Origin: Sporomusa sp. KB1
GTDB taxonomy: Bacteria; Bacillota; Negativicutes; Sporomusales; Sporomusaceae
Assembly: GCF_007830295.1 (NCBI RefSeq)
Contig: NZ_VLKC01000002.1
Coordinates: 4,896,675 to 4,960,674, forward strand
DNA length: 64,000 bases
Reading direction: 5' to 3'
A model generated the notes under the pieces. It saw nothing but the letters and a program-made list of their open reading frames with translations, was not told where the DNA came from and searched no databases. Below are positions 8,947-17,968 of this stretch, piece after piece; the stretch's first letter is position 1; every line of letters starts with the position of its first letter. A program made the translations under genes and the position numbers.

Positions 8947-10329
8947 TTAGTAAATGAAATCCAGGGCACAGTAGAAGACGCTGTTAGTTTTAGCTGCCGC
9001 TGCATTAATCGGCTTAATTCGATCATAGCCGGCCATTACGATGACATTTTTCCAGGGAACCCACTGATAATCGAACCGAACTGCATTAACATTATCAATG
9101 GCATTCATCAAATTACCCTGCGTATCGGTGGCCCACGGCGACCAAGTTGCGTACGCGTTATAGTTATGTCTCCCGGCAACGCCTGCCGGCATATGACGAT
9201 AGGATAATCCCCAAGCCTGCGCACCTGTCTTTGCAGGGTCAACCATGGTAACTAACGCAGGATTCCAATAGGTAAAGCCATAATCAGAATTAAGAGCTAT
9301 CCAATAACCGGATTTGCCTTTAACAGCAGGATTATCGGCCTCATTTCTCGCCCATTCACCCGAAATTGCCAATTTGGAGTTAGGAATCTGGAAAGCAGCA
9401 TTAATTGAATATACTTTAAGCTCCTCTGCTTTAGTATCGTTTACCGGAAAGTTCCAGCCATCCTGCTGGTAATAATACGCACCAATATCAGAAGTCTTGG
9501 ATGGTTTAAAAATAAACTCACCATAGCTGTATGATGATGTGCGGTTTTTCGTTACATCAAATGGCGGGTTGGTGCTACGGCCTGTCCCGGCTCGAAACCA
9601 TAAGCTCTTGTCGGCGTTGTAAACACTGTAGTTAATGCCATCAGCCTTAAAGTCGCGGTTTATAAAACCGCCTTTGCCAGGATAAAGAATATTTCTACCT
9701 AATTCTACTTTACCACCCAGCACATTGCCGGTCACATAAAACAAATCTATCTGGGCATTATCGTCGTAGTTTCCCTGATGGAAATTAAAATTGTCCTGAT
9801 GAATGCGAGCATCCCATTGCCATATCTCATTAACTTGTTGATTAAAATTAATACGGACACGCTCAGAAAACTGGCTCTTTTGGTCAATGTCGGCATTGCC
9901 AACTAAGCCGCCCCCCTCATTATGACCAAGCGAGGTATGGGTAAATTGAAAGCGAGTGTTCATACTAAAGTTCAATTTTTGCTTGGCTTCCACTTTGTCT
10001 ACGCGTGCATCCAGCCTGGCGATCTCGGAATTAAATTCACTTGCCAGTTTCTCAATGAGAGCTTTTTGCTGAGCATTGGCCTTATTCATTTTTGTCAGGG
10101 CATTACCGGCAATAACAGCCATTTCGTAGCGGGTTAGAGTGCGGTCACCACGGAAGTATCTGTCACCATAGCCATCTAAAATACCATCTTTTGCTAGTTG
10201 ATTTATGGCATCATAAGCCCAGTGGTTTGGTGGAACATCTTCAAAGATGGTAGGTTGGGCGGCAATTACCGTGGAAGAAAAAATCATAACAAGTACTAAA
10301 ACCAGGATGGATAGATACCGTTTTTTCAT
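8947..10329 (-). CDS. SLH-domain outer-membrane porin (OmpM-like)
   Basis: This 460-residue protein has a signal peptide (residues 1-24, ending VIAA). One SLH domain follows (about 27-80, with FEDVPPNHWAYDAI and LTRYEMAVI), then a short coiled coil (about 85-115) and a long region of alternating aromatic beta-strands typical of a beta-barrel. In Negativicutes such proteins tether the outer membrane to peptidoglycan through the SLH domain and form diffusion channels. The AGGAGG ribosome site is strong. The upstream sigma-54 promoter (10457-10474) and its operator shared with the divergent gene at 10892 suggest a channel induced for the acetoin or butanediol substrate. Substrate selectivity is not visible in the sequence. 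Confidence 0.9.
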   Translation of the reverse strand: MKKRYLSILVLVLVMIFSSTVIAAQPTIFEDVPPNHWAYDAINQLAKDGILDGYGDRYFRGDRTLTRYEMAVIAGNALTKMNKANAQQKALIEKLASEFNSEIARLDARVDKVEAKQKLNFSMNTRFQFTHTSLGHNEGGGLVGNADIDQKSQFSERVRINFNQQVNEIWQWDARIHQDNFNFHQGNYDDNAQIDLFYVTGNVLGGKVELGRNILYPGKGGFINRDFKADGINYSVYNADKSLWFRAGTGRSTNPPFDVTKNRTSSYSYGEFIFKPSKTSDIGAYYYQQDGWNFPVNDTKAEELKVYSINAAFQIPNSKLAISGEWARNEADNPAVKGKSGYWIALNSDYGFTYWNPALVTMVDPAKTGAQAWGLSYRHMPAGVAGRHNYNAYATWSPWATDTQGNLMNAIDNVNAVRFDYQWVPWKNVIVMAGYDRIKPINAAAAKTNSVFYCALDFIY

Positions 10330-10456
10330 AAGCGCCTCCTAGAGTAATATTTTATTCCCGCATCAGCATTGCTTGGTTTGCTAATTCATTGCTAGGCCTC
10401 CTTCCGCTCCTATTTGGCATTGTCTTCCTAACAAACCATATTGCATCCTTTACTTA

Positions 10457-10474
10457 TCGCAAAAAATATGCCAC
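10457..10474 (-). promoter_or_regulatory. sigma-54 (-24/-12) promoter of the SLH porin
   Basis: The minus strand reads GGTGGCATATTTTTTGCG, with GG and GC 10 nt apart. It lies about 130 bp upstream of the porin ATG. Confidence 0.82.
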
Positions 10475-10550
10475 CATCTGGACAGACGGTGAATTAAGCC
10501 GCTATTTGATCGTTACCACAAAATCTAAAACCGAATCTAAAGCTGTAAAT

Positions 10551-10620
10551 TGTAGCATATTGCCGCAAACATTCGCAAAGTGTAGCTCCCTTAACCATAA
10601 GAACACTACACACCGCTACA
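10551..10620. promoter_or_regulatory. shared activator region between porin and membrane-protein genes
   Basis: TGTAG occurs at 10551 and 10581, and CTACA at 10606 and 10616, the last two phased by 10 bp. It sits between two divergent sigma-54 promoters, 79-148 bp from one and 105-174 bp from the other, so a single cluster could activate both. AcoR binding is inferred. Confidence 0.72.
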
Positions 10621-10722
10621 TTTTCCGGCAAACCGGGACCACAACCTCCTGCCTGCGGTATAGGCCAGAGCATAACCAGCCTCCTACAGGAAAATTCAGC
10701 GGGTTTAGCGGTCTGGTAATTA

Positions 10723-10740
10723 CTGGCATGGTACTTGCAA
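10723..10740 (+). promoter_or_regulatory. sigma-54 (-24/-12) promoter of the WP-repeat membrane protein
   Basis: CTGGCATGGTACTTGCAA has GG at 10725 and GC at 10737, 10 nt apart. It lies about 150 bp upstream of the ATG at 10892. Confidence 0.83.
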
Positions 10741-10891
10741 TTAAAGTCATAGCAAGGGCTTTTGTCTAATAATTCAGACGGCAGGCTAGAGAGAGAAGGA
10801 GGGATATTGTTGATAGCTGCAATTATTATTTGTTAGGTAGAAACCCTGTTGCCGGTGCGAGTATAGTAAAATCCAAAAGGAGGTTAATCGG

Positions 10892-11986
10892 ATGGAGAAA
10901 AAAAACAGTACGTTTGCACTAGGAACTTTTACTTATGGAATAAGCAATACTGTCATAATCCTGGTTTTGAGTTTAGCTGTATGGTTTTTGTGGGGACTTG
11001 ATATCGAAACACTGTTCCCGGGAATGTTCGGCGCCTATTTGTTTTGGGCGGTACTTTGTATCGTATTTTTAGGTTTTTGCGGCGAATCATGGCCGTTCAC
11101 CAAATTGCCGCAGCCACAGGCTGGAATTTTGGCCCTTCTTGTCACGCTGATCTTAGATGTTATTATTGTAAATGCCTTAAGTGCCTATGGCAGTGTAATT
11201 CCGACCTTTAGCACTGCACCAGGCGGTACCGGCTGGACCGCTATAGCGATGATTGTTCTATTTGGCTTTTACGGTTATGGCGTACAGTCTAATAATATGG
11301 ATCACTGGCCGTGGAAGGATATCGGATTAAAGCAACCATATGTTGGCATAATTGAAATTTTTGCCGGTACTTTTATTACCGGAGTACTATATTTTCTGCT
11401 GATGTATCCAAACCTGGCGGCTTATGCAAACAAAATTCAGCCAATCCTCCCTTTACCTACTGTTGTCGGCTGGTTTTACTCGGTTGTAGTATTTTGGCTG
11501 TCTTCCGCTTTAATATGGGAAAACTGGCCATGGTCAATGTTTAGTTCACGGGCTACTAAAGCGATTGCCTCTTTGTTCGGTAACTTTTTGGGCGGTACTG
11601 TTATTTTTTACTTCTTTATGTACCTATTGCAAAATTTTTTAATTCCGGCAGATGCCCAAAAGGCTTTGGGCGATGGTATTACATTGTGGCCGGCACAATT
11701 AGGAGTATGCATAGCGGGAGTAGAGCTTACCATGCTCTTATGCTTCCAAAGCTGGCCGACCGCTGGCAGTTTGTCTGCCAGGCTAATTATCAGAACCATT
11801 ATCGGCTTCGCCGCAGGTATACTGGTTTTTTATATCTACACAAGATGGTTTGGCTTTGTACTGCAAGAAGCACCAGTCACCAAGGACTTTGGCGGAAATC
11901 CGTTACTATTTATGGACTTATTTAACTGTGTTTTGTTAATATACACAGTGTATTTTGCCAGCTGGCCTTTGAAATTACAAAAATAA
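10892..11986 (+). CDS. 10-helix integral membrane protein made of five WP-terminated repeats; unknown transporter-like family
   Basis: I do not recognise this 364-residue protein. It is very hydrophobic, with about ten predicted membrane helices. Trp-Pro pairs stand at residues 67, 139, 212, 288 and 358, spaced 70-76 apart, each after a short polar residue (ESWPF, DHWPW, ENWPW, QSWPT, ASWPL). The chain divides into five units of about 72 residues, each with two helices, covering the whole length. The ATG has a GGAGG site. Its sigma-54 promoter and an operator shared with the divergent SLH porin suggest an inner-membrane partner for uptake or export of acetoin or butanediol. That role is inference from regulation only. 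Confidence 0.85.
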   Translation: MEKKNSTFALGTFTYGISNTVIILVLSLAVWFLWGLDIETLFPGMFGAYLFWAVLCIVFLGFCGESWPFTKLPQPQAGILALLVTLILDVIIVNALSAYGSVIPTFSTAPGGTGWTAIAMIVLFGFYGYGVQSNNMDHWPWKDIGLKQPYVGIIEIFAGTFITGVLYFLLMYPNLAAYANKIQPILPLPTVVGWFYSVVVFWLSSALIWENWPWSMFSSRATKAIASLFGNFLGGTVIFYFFMYLLQNFLIPADAQKALGDGITLWPAQLGVCIAGVELTMLLCFQSWPTAGSLSARLIIRTIIGFAAGILVFYIYTRWFGFVLQEAPVTKDFGGNPLLFMDLFNCVLLIYTVYFASWPLKLQK

Positions 11987-12004
11987 CCTGTATTCCACTG
12001 AATA

Positions 12005-12042
12005 AGGGGCTGTGCTGAAATTATAACTTCAGCACAGCCCCT
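12005..12042. terminator. bidirectional terminator between convergent genes
   Basis: A 15-bp inverted repeat (AGGGGCTGTGCTGAA and its complement) around an 8-nt loop, between the stops of 10892-11986 (+) and 12069-13112 (-). Confidence 0.8.
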
Positions 12043-12068
12043 GCTTGTTATCCACACTGATATTGTAC

Positions 12069-13112
12069 TTATACTTCATTGGCCAAATTGTAGAGCTGCT
12101 CGGTCAAACTGGTTATTTCCTCAATACTGGCAGTTACTTGCTCGATAGCTGCCGCCTGCTGCTCCACTGTTAACGCGGTAGTATTTCCCGTAGCTACTGT
12201 CTTGTTTACTGATTCTTTAATCATATTGGTAAATTCTTTGATTCTGCCAACCGTTTTCTTAGAATCACCGGAGAGATTACGAATTTCCTGAGCTACTACC
12301 CCAAAGCCCAGACCGGCTTCACCAGCTCTTGCCGCTTCTATGGCCGCATTAAGACCAAGCAATCTTGTCTCATCGGCAATTTCTTTAATAAAATCCATTA
12401 CTTCATCAATTTGACCAGACACAATATTTACCTGGTTAATTTCTTCGTTTAAAGAATTTTGATTTTGGTTTATATCACTGGCAGAAGCAGCCAATTCCTG
12501 CATGGTAGCAGATACCTGGATGAGGTTTTCATTGATGATGTTAGCCATATTCTTGAGTTTATACTGATGATACCCAAGTTTTGACAAAGCATTTGCCACC
12601 AAATACAAAACAGTAGCAGCCGCTTCTACGCTTTTTAGTGGCAATTGTTGAATGTTACGCAGTTCTGCTACATAGTCATCAGGATTTACGCCAAGCTCCA
12701 CCGCAATTTGCCGGTATTTTTCTTCAACAGGAGGTTCAATTAATACTTGTCCACCTAAGATGGCGCCTATCTGCCGCCCCTCCAGCATAATTGGTGCGGC
12801 AAAATCGACTAAACCGCCATGACATTGATAAATAGCCGGTTTACCTGTTCGCGCTGATTCTTCGCCACCTTTCCGGTCACACTCCATACAGCGCTTGCTG
12901 CCAATTTCCGTACCACGGGTATATTCCATGCAAAATTTCTTAAAATTACTTGGCTGCGTAATAGCATTCCCGTCAACATCTACCGTCAAACTAGCCACAC
13001 CCAAACATTCAGAAAAATTATCCTGAAATTGTTGTAAAAAGTTCACATCAATAATGTCTTGTAATTTTACTTGTCTCTGGTTAGCTGCTTCTTTTGTCAC
13101 TTTATCACTCAT
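12069..13112 (-). CDS. soluble chemoreceptor-like protein with PocR sensor domain
   Basis: This 347-residue protein has an N-terminal PocR-type ligand domain (about residues 20-165), with its Cys-rich part [12 protein letters not shown] and [14 protein letters not shown] short methyl-accepting chemotaxis signalling region follows (about 200-347), with the hairpin tip motif [14 protein letters not shown]. There are no membrane helices, so it should be cytoplasmic. PocR domains are known or predicted to bind small diols and similar compounds, so sensing of butanediol or acetoin is a reasonable guess. It lies 50 bp after the aco-lip operon on the same strand and may be reached by read-through. 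Confidence 0.85.
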   Translation of the reverse strand: MSDKVTKEAANQRQVKLQDIIDVNFLQQFQDNFSECLGVASLTVDVDGNAITQPSNFKKFCMEYTRGTEIGSKRCMECDRKGGEESARTGKPAIYQCHGGLVDFAAPIMLEGRQIGAILGGQVLIEPPVEEKYRQIAVELGVNPDDYVAELRNIQQLPLKSVEAAATVLYLVANALSKLGYHQYKLKNMANIINENLIQVSATMQELAASASDINQNQNSLNEEINQVNIVSGQIDEVMDFIKEIADETRLLGLNAAIEAARAGEAGLGFGVVAQEIRNLSGDSKKTVGRIKEFTNMIKESVNKTVATGNTTALTVEQQAAAIEQVTASIEEITSLTEQLYNLANEV

Positions 13113-13146
13113 ATAGCATCTTCTCCCTTTTAGATTATCGCTAATT

Positions 13147-13176
13147 TAAAAACCCCCTGGCATTACGCTAGGGGTA
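13147..13176 (-). terminator. terminator at the end of the aco-lip operon
   Basis: On the minus strand ACCCCT and AGGGGGT pair around an 11-nt loop, followed by TTTTT. The hairpin overlaps the last codons of the gene at 13163-13726 and marks the end of the 16.3-kb operon. Confidence 0.7.
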
Positions 13177-13726
13177 AAGAAGAGTTATTAATGCCATTTA
13201 ATACTCGCCGCATAAGATCATTTTTTAGCCGGATCTGATTTTCAAAACTACCTTTGTAAGCTTTTTTCTCTGATCCAGCCTCATAGCATGTAGAATTATC
13301 CACATTAACAAGTATTCCTGGCAAGCCAATTCGTTCAAAATCCTGACAATGTTTGGTCCAAAAACGTTCACAACAGGTACCGAAAAAAACTTTGCAGCCG
13401 CTCTTTTTTAACATTTTCAACTTTTCTTCCAACATTTCATAGTTCTGGATCGTAATCGGCTCCATGCCATATTCATCTGCAAGTGTAAATGCCTCACCAA
13501 TATCGCATTGTCCGCAGCGTCCACACCCATCTGTATAACGGTATTTGCAGACCACTTTTTTCGCACAGTAAGGCAGCAAAAGGGGAATGGCTGCTTGCTG
13601 AAAAAGATCTTGTAATGTTGCCCAAACTCCGTCGTTAAAGCAATTCCCTACGACAGTAATATCCTTCATCTCTTCCTGATGAATACCAAGATCCATCAGC
13701 TGCGTCCTAAGCCCATGATCCTGCAT
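13163..13726 (-). CDS. DUF116 family cysteine-rich protein
   Basis: This 187-residue protein is of the DUF116 type, rich in cysteines. A cluster CKYRYTDGCGRCGQC lies near residues 60-75, with further pairs in FGTCCERFW, all compatible with a metal or Fe-S site. No function is established. It is the last gene of the operon, directly after the two LipS-like radical SAM proteins, which suggests a role in lipoyl assembly such as sulfur handling. That is inference from position only. I use the ATG at 13726 (GGAGGAG 9 nt upstream) rather than the GTG one codon earlier. Confidence 0.75.
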   Translation of the reverse strand: MQDHGLRTQLMDLGIHQEEMKDITVVGNCFNDGVWATLQDLFQQAAIPLLLPYCAKKVVCKYRYTDGCGRCGQCDIGEAFTLADEYGMEPITIQNYEMLEEKLKMLKKSGCKVFFGTCCERFWTKHCQDFERIGLPGILVNVDNSTCYEAGSEKKAYKGSFENQIRLKNDLMRRVLNGINNSSLPLA

Positions 13727-13773
13727 CACTAAAATCTCCTCCTGCTACAAGTTCATACCAGTATAGGGCTAAA

Positions 13774-14661
13774 CTAATCCGCTACAATACCGCAGCACGT
13801 TTCCAAATAGTTGATATCATAGCCGAGTGACTGCACGTAATCGACAGTTTCCCGTGCGGGATAGGCAATTGCGTTAAGGCCGGCATCCACTGCCAATCGT
13901 TCTATTGTGCGGGAATACAGGCCTGGCGGGCGTGCACAGCCTAACGCTATTGGGGTGTTAGGTAACAGCCGCCTGGCAGTAGTAAATATCTCAGCTGCTG
14001 CCGCTGCCGGCGGCGGTGCAACCTCGCCCATGGGCGTACTCCGCAAGGGATTTAGGATTACTAGCACCAAACTTGCAGCCCCTTCAGACGCCACCATCTG
14101 TAAAGCTTGATATTCACCGCGAATTTGGCCAAAATGAAGTCCAATGACAATATGGGGCGAGACCTTCAGGCCTGCCTGCCGCGCTATCCGCAAGCTGTTA
14201 TGATAGTCTTTTGGCGTACGCTGCAAATGATAAACATCGCGAATCGTATCACCATCCCCAATTAAATCAAGGGCTACCCGTGTTATGTTTGCTTGTGCTA
14301 ACAATTCAGCTGTTTCCGCCGTCAATAAACCGGGGTGGACTACTACTGAAAGGCCCATACCAGCCATTTCTTTTAGCGCGCCGGCAAATGGCTGTAACGG
14401 CACACTGCCGTCACTGCCCGCACCACCGCTAACTAACACGCCACGGCAGCCGCGGCTGCGCAAATCCGCAGCCAGACGAACAAGTAATTCCGGCTCGGTC
14501 GCTGATAACATATTTTGTAGTAGTCGCCCCTGGCAATGTTCACAATTGCATTGACACTGGGTTCCGGTAATACTAATGTTAACAAATGAATGGGCGCTAT
14601 TTTCGAAAAGACCATTATCATAGTGCCGTGAACCTGGGGCATAAAAAGCGATTTTAGTCAT
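13774..14661 (-). CDS. radical SAM protein, LipS2-like lipoyl synthase partner
   Basis: This 295-residue radical SAM protein has the CxxxCxxC cluster embedded in QCQCNCEHC (about residues 36-43) and a TIM-barrel-like remainder (VLVSGGAGSDG, IVIGLHFGQ). The C terminus carries LETCCGIVAD. Its start overlaps the end of the preceding radical SAM gene by 8 bp. The pair next to two lipoate ligases, a GGR-like flavoprotein and two lipoyl carriers is the gene set of the LipS1/LipS2 pathway, in which two radical SAM enzymes jointly insert the two sulfurs into an octanoyl group. Which of the two is LipS1 and which LipS2 I cannot prove from sequence alone. Confidence 0.72.
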   Translation of the reverse strand: MTKIAFYAPGSRHYDNGLFENSAHSFVNISITGTQCQCNCEHCQGRLLQNMLSATEPELLVRLAADLRSRGCRGVLVSGGAGSDGSVPLQPFAGALKEMAGMGLSVVVHPGLLTAETAELLAQANITRVALDLIGDGDTIRDVYHLQRTPKDYHNSLRIARQAGLKVSPHIVIGLHFGQIRGEYQALQMVASEGAASLVLVILNPLRSTPMGEVAPPPAAAAAEIFTTARRLLPNTPIALGCARPPGLYSRTIERLAVDAGLNAIAYPARETVDYVQSLGYDINYLETCCGIVAD

Positions 14662-15727
14662 GCCATATCTGTCCTTTAACCGTATTCATATCCTGCTTTT
14701 CTGGCAGAAAAGGATAATTACGCAAATTAGGACCAGGACGCTCATTACCGTATGGACGGTTACAGGCTACACAACCGTCCCGGTTAGGACAACCTGATGT
14801 CATAAACGGTTTCCCCTGGGCCAGGTCATCCCCCAGTAACTCCTCCAGCGGCTGCCCAAAGCTCATAATTTTACCTTTGGAATCAAACTTGAATTCACCA
14901 AGCGTTATCTGTTTATTGTTAAATAGGTACGCGGCTAATTGGATACGCCGGTACTGACCATAAGACGGCGGCTCGTGGTTACTGAGCAAACTACCTGGTT
15001 CGGGACAAAAGGAAAATAGATGCACCTGAGCACCAGCAACACTAGCTTGACTGATGGTCTCGACCATAGCCTGCTCGGTTTCTCCCAAGCCGACAATCAA
15101 ATGTACACTGACATGATCTCGCCCAAATACCCTGACAGCTTGCTTTGCTGCTGTCCAGTAGGTTTCCCAGCGATGCGGTCCGCCTACAGCCGGTCCGCGC
15201 ACGGCTGCAAACAGTTCCGGAGTAGCAGCATCAATGGCTACACCAACACAATCTGCGCCTGCCGTCTTTAGCTCCTGAAAAAATGTCCCGGCATCAGGTA
15301 CTACCGTCGGCGATACTAACACACTAATTGGTAAGTTTGTTGCGCTGCTAAGCCTCCTGACAATATTCACGCAGTCGCCCGGCGCTTGGGGATGAGTAAT
15401 CATTGATATACAAATGCGGCCTAACCGTTGCACTTTAGCCGCTATCTCTTGCTGTGGTTTGACTAAAATATCAATAATAGCAGACAAGTTATAAACTGGC
15501 CATTTTACTCTAATAAAGGTATTTTCCTCTGGCTCTGTTTTGCGTTCCCTGGCTAACCCGCAGTAGCTGCAGTTTGCCCGGCACCCATTCTGATAAGTCA
15601 TAAGCAAATTTAAACTTCCCGGATAGGCGTTACGATAAAAACTTCCCGGCTCCAATCCTAACGCCATAGCACCAGCCAAACTTGTCTGTACAAAATCCGG
15701 ACTTTCCTGCTTTTCGATAGTATCCAT
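14654..15727 (-). CDS. radical SAM protein, LipS1-like lipoyl synthase partner
   Basis: This 357-residue radical SAM enzyme has CRANCSYC as the CxxxCxxC motif (about residue 53-60). A C-terminal cysteine group, SGCPNRDGCVACNRPYG, could hold an auxiliary Fe-S cluster, as expected for a sulfur-inserting enzyme. The ATG at 15727 follows GAGGAGG. It is translationally coupled to the next radical SAM gene. Biotin synthase and related enzymes share the general layout, but no biotin genes are nearby. The context of lipoyl carriers and ligases favours lipoyl synthesis. Confidence 0.72.
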   Translation of the reverse strand: MDTIEKQESPDFVQTSLAGAMALGLEPGSFYRNAYPGSLNLLMTYQNGCRANCSYCGLARERKTEPEENTFIRVKWPVYNLSAIIDILVKPQQEIAAKVQRLGRICISMITHPQAPGDCVNIVRRLSSATNLPISVLVSPTVVPDAGTFFQELKTAGADCVGVAIDAATPELFAAVRGPAVGGPHRWETYWTAAKQAVRVFGRDHVSVHLIVGLGETEQAMVETISQASVAGAQVHLFSFCPEPGSLLSNHEPPSYGQYRRIQLAAYLFNNKQITLGEFKFDSKGKIMSFGQPLEELLGDDLAQGKPFMTSGCPNRDGCVACNRPYGNERPGPNLRNYPFLPEKQDMNTVKGQIWHD

Positions 15728-15766
15728 GACCGGCCTCCTCTATAACTCTACGTAGACACTAGCAAC

Positions 15767-16843
15767 CTATTGCATGTAATATTCGGGGAAAGTAATCCAA
15801 CTGCGCCGGATTAGCGTCGCAAATTCTGCGTTATTGCCTGTCCACTCTTGATTACGGCTAGCAAGTCGCTCACCAGCAATGGCAAACTGTCGCCCATATT
15901 CAGCCTGTATTGCCGCTGTATAGCTTTTTGCCAACTGCTCATTACCCTGCGCAATAGCTTGCATAACTGCTGTTGCCGCAAGTTGTCCACTAACCACAGC
16001 ATTCATAATCCCGCCGCCGGTAATCGGATGTGTGCAGCCAGCCGCATCACCAGCTACCAGCATGTGCCTGTTAGCTAAGCATTGCACTAAACCACCTGAC
16101 GGTATTAGTCCTCCGGTTGTCGCTGCCCCAGTTATAGCCTGCACTATCTGTCTTGCGACAAGGGTACGGCAAAAATCTGTCAGCAGTTCTTTTAACCGTC
16201 CGGTATGTGATGTATGGACAGCCAAACCGACATTGGCGGTTGTTCCTTTAGAAAACACCCAGCCATAGCCGCCATACCAAGCCGGATCAAAGTAAATCTC
16301 AGCATAATTCAGCGGTTTAACCAAAGTCAGTTCCCGCTGCAGCGCTATGCAGGTTTCACCTTGTTTATTACCTAACTGCTTGCTAATCAGCGAACGGGGG
16401 CCATCACAGCCAAGGATAAACGTTCCTGTAACCTCCTGCTGTTCGCCGCCGCACAAGAGCGTTACTACTGAGCCGTTGACATGTACAGCACGTACTCCGG
16501 TCATAAGGTTGGCCCCGGCAGCTACCGCTGCATCAGCCAACTCCTTATCCCATCGGCAGCGGTGCAGTACATAGCCAGGAGCTCGCACCACACTGGCTGT
16601 TTCGCCATTAATAAAGGTTTTAATCCCGTTTACTTGCTGCGCCACATCTATGGACCGCAGGCCAGCGTACTTAGTAATCATCCGGGGAACAAATTCCGCA
16701 CATTGCACATGATCACCAACACTTTGCCGCTGCTCTGCTATGAGCACCTGTAACCCAGTCTGGGCCAGCCGCCTGGCTGCTGTGCTACCGGCAGGACCAG
16801 CGCCAATAACTATAGCGTCATAGTGATCGCCTGTTTTTTTCAT
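15767..16843 (-). CDS. geranylgeranyl-reductase-family FAD oxidoreductase, LipT-like
   Basis: This 358-residue flavoprotein has the FAD-binding motif GAGPAGSTAARRL at the N terminus and the second motif GDAAGCTHPITGGG. The fold is that of geranylgeranyl reductases. No isoprenoid genes are around. In sHdr-type clusters a GGR-like protein (LipT) accompanies lipS1/lipS2 and is thought to supply electrons to them. The same neighbourhood here makes that the best reading, though a quinone- or lipid-directed role cannot be excluded. It is tightly packed between the Lpl gene (15-bp gap) and the radical SAM gene (39-bp gap). Confidence 0.75.
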   Translation of the reverse strand: MKKTGDHYDAIVIGAGPAGSTAARRLAQTGLQVLIAEQRQSVGDHVQCAEFVPRMITKYAGLRSIDVAQQVNGIKTFINGETASVVRAPGYVLHRCRWDKELADAAVAAGANLMTGVRAVHVNGSVVTLLCGGEQQEVTGTFILGCDGPRSLISKQLGNKQGETCIALQRELTLVKPLNYAEIYFDPAWYGGYGWVFSKGTTANVGLAVHTSHTGRLKELLTDFCRTLVARQIVQAITGAATTGGLIPSGGLVQCLANRHMLVAGDAAGCTHPITGGGIMNAVVSGQLAATAVMQAIAQGNEQLAKSYTAAIQAEYGRQFAIAGERLASRNQEWTGNNAEFATLIRRSWITFPEYYMQ

Positions 16844-16858
16844 GATTAACCTCTGCTA

Positions 16859-17968
16859 CTAGTTTTTTCCGTGGTCTTTTTCTGTTTTTGCCTGCTCTAT
16901 CGCCAGCATAATAGCCTTGATAAAGTGTTCAGCAGCAATACCAGGAATTTCTACCTTATTGTTAACAAAGAAGTTATTAATTGTGGTAATAATATGCTGT
17001 TCATCAATTGGTGTATTTTTCAAAGTTGTTTCCAGGTCATTAATGGCTCTAGGCGGATAAGCAAAGAAATCACCACTAATAATTAGATATTTGATAACTC
17101 TGATGCCTGCATCCAGCCGCATTTGAATCCGTATGAGACCCCCTGGAGCTTTATAATTGGCAATGCAGTCAATCGTATTGATAAACGTACTATCTTTGCC
17201 GTAAATCCAGTCTTTGCTCTGGAAATACGGCAAGTACTTATTCAGCAGCTCGATCTCTTCGGTTATAAGTTCTCCGGGGCAAAAATCATACCCTAATGCT
17301 TCCCTGAGACCGGTCAAAATTGCTGACTTTATTTTACTATGCTCTGGAACATAGCCAATTTGTTCTGTAATGGAAGTCACCCGTTCCCGCATTGACTTAA
17401 CGGCCTTATCACTTAGTTTTTCCAAGGGAAACTGCAAAACCCGCAGCATTTCATCAACATCAAAATCAACCAATATACTACACTGAAAGACGAAGGAATC
17501 TGCTAGTTCGGTACCGCCAGTACCGGCAATTTTACGTCCAGCTATTTCAATATCGTTTACTGGCCTATAGGCTGCAGGCAGACCGAGGTTCTTTAGCCCC
17601 AGAGTCATTGCCTCACATAACAACTTATACATACTTTCTATTTTCCGGGGAATCCCGGGAGTGTTTTTTGCGGCATAGATCTCCCAACCTAACTCCAGCG
17701 GCCCCCAATATAAACTGCCACCACCTGTAATGCGGCGGTTGATATCAATCCCTTGTTGCTGACAATAAGGGACATTTACTTCCAGGAACGTGTTTTGATG
17801 CAATCCAACCAGTACACAAGGCTTAAACTGCAAAAACCGCACTGTGTTGGGAATCAATCCCTGACTATGGGCGTTCATTATGACTTTATCCAAAGCCATA
17901 TGCTCAGCAGCTGTACGGGGCGCAGAATCAAGCACCCTAAACACAGTGTTATTTTCTGTACTAGGCAT
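16859..17968 (-). CDS. lipoate-protein ligase-like protein, second copy
   Basis: This 369-residue protein has an LplA/LipB-type catalytic fold. It shows RRITGGGSLYWGP and the acyl-binding region VNDIEIAGRKIAGTGGTE, whose Lys is the expected catalytic residue. A C-terminal accessory part (about 240-330) fits an Lpl(AB)-like single chain. It transfers lipoyl or octanoyl groups onto carrier proteins. The start overlaps the end of the GcvH-like gene at 17961-18371 by 8 bp, so carrier and ligase are translationally coupled. That suggests this ligase serves that carrier. Confidence 0.82.
   Translation of the reverse strand: MPSTENNTVFRVLDSAPRTAAEHMALDKVIMNAHSQGLIPNTVRFLQFKPCVLVGLHQNTFLEVNVPYCQQQGIDINRRITGGGSLYWGPLELGWEIYAAKNTPGIPRKIESMYKLLCEAMTLGLKNLGLPAAYRPVNDIEIAGRKIAGTGGTELADSFVFQCSILVDFDVDEMLRVLQFPLEKLSDKAVKSMRERVTSITEQIGYVPEHSKIKSAILTGLREALGYDFCPGELITEEIELLNKYLPYFQSKDWIYGKDSTFINTIDCIANYKAPGGLIRIQMRLDAGIRVIKYLIISGDFFAYPPRAINDLETTLKNTPIDEQHIITTINNFFVNNKVEIPGIAAEHFIKAIMLAIEQAKTEKDHGKN

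Noticed and set aside
10389-10769. Plus-strand reading frame of 126 codons between the porin and the membrane protein
   Set aside because: It covers the divergent promoters and operator, has no ribosome site and no protein-like composition.
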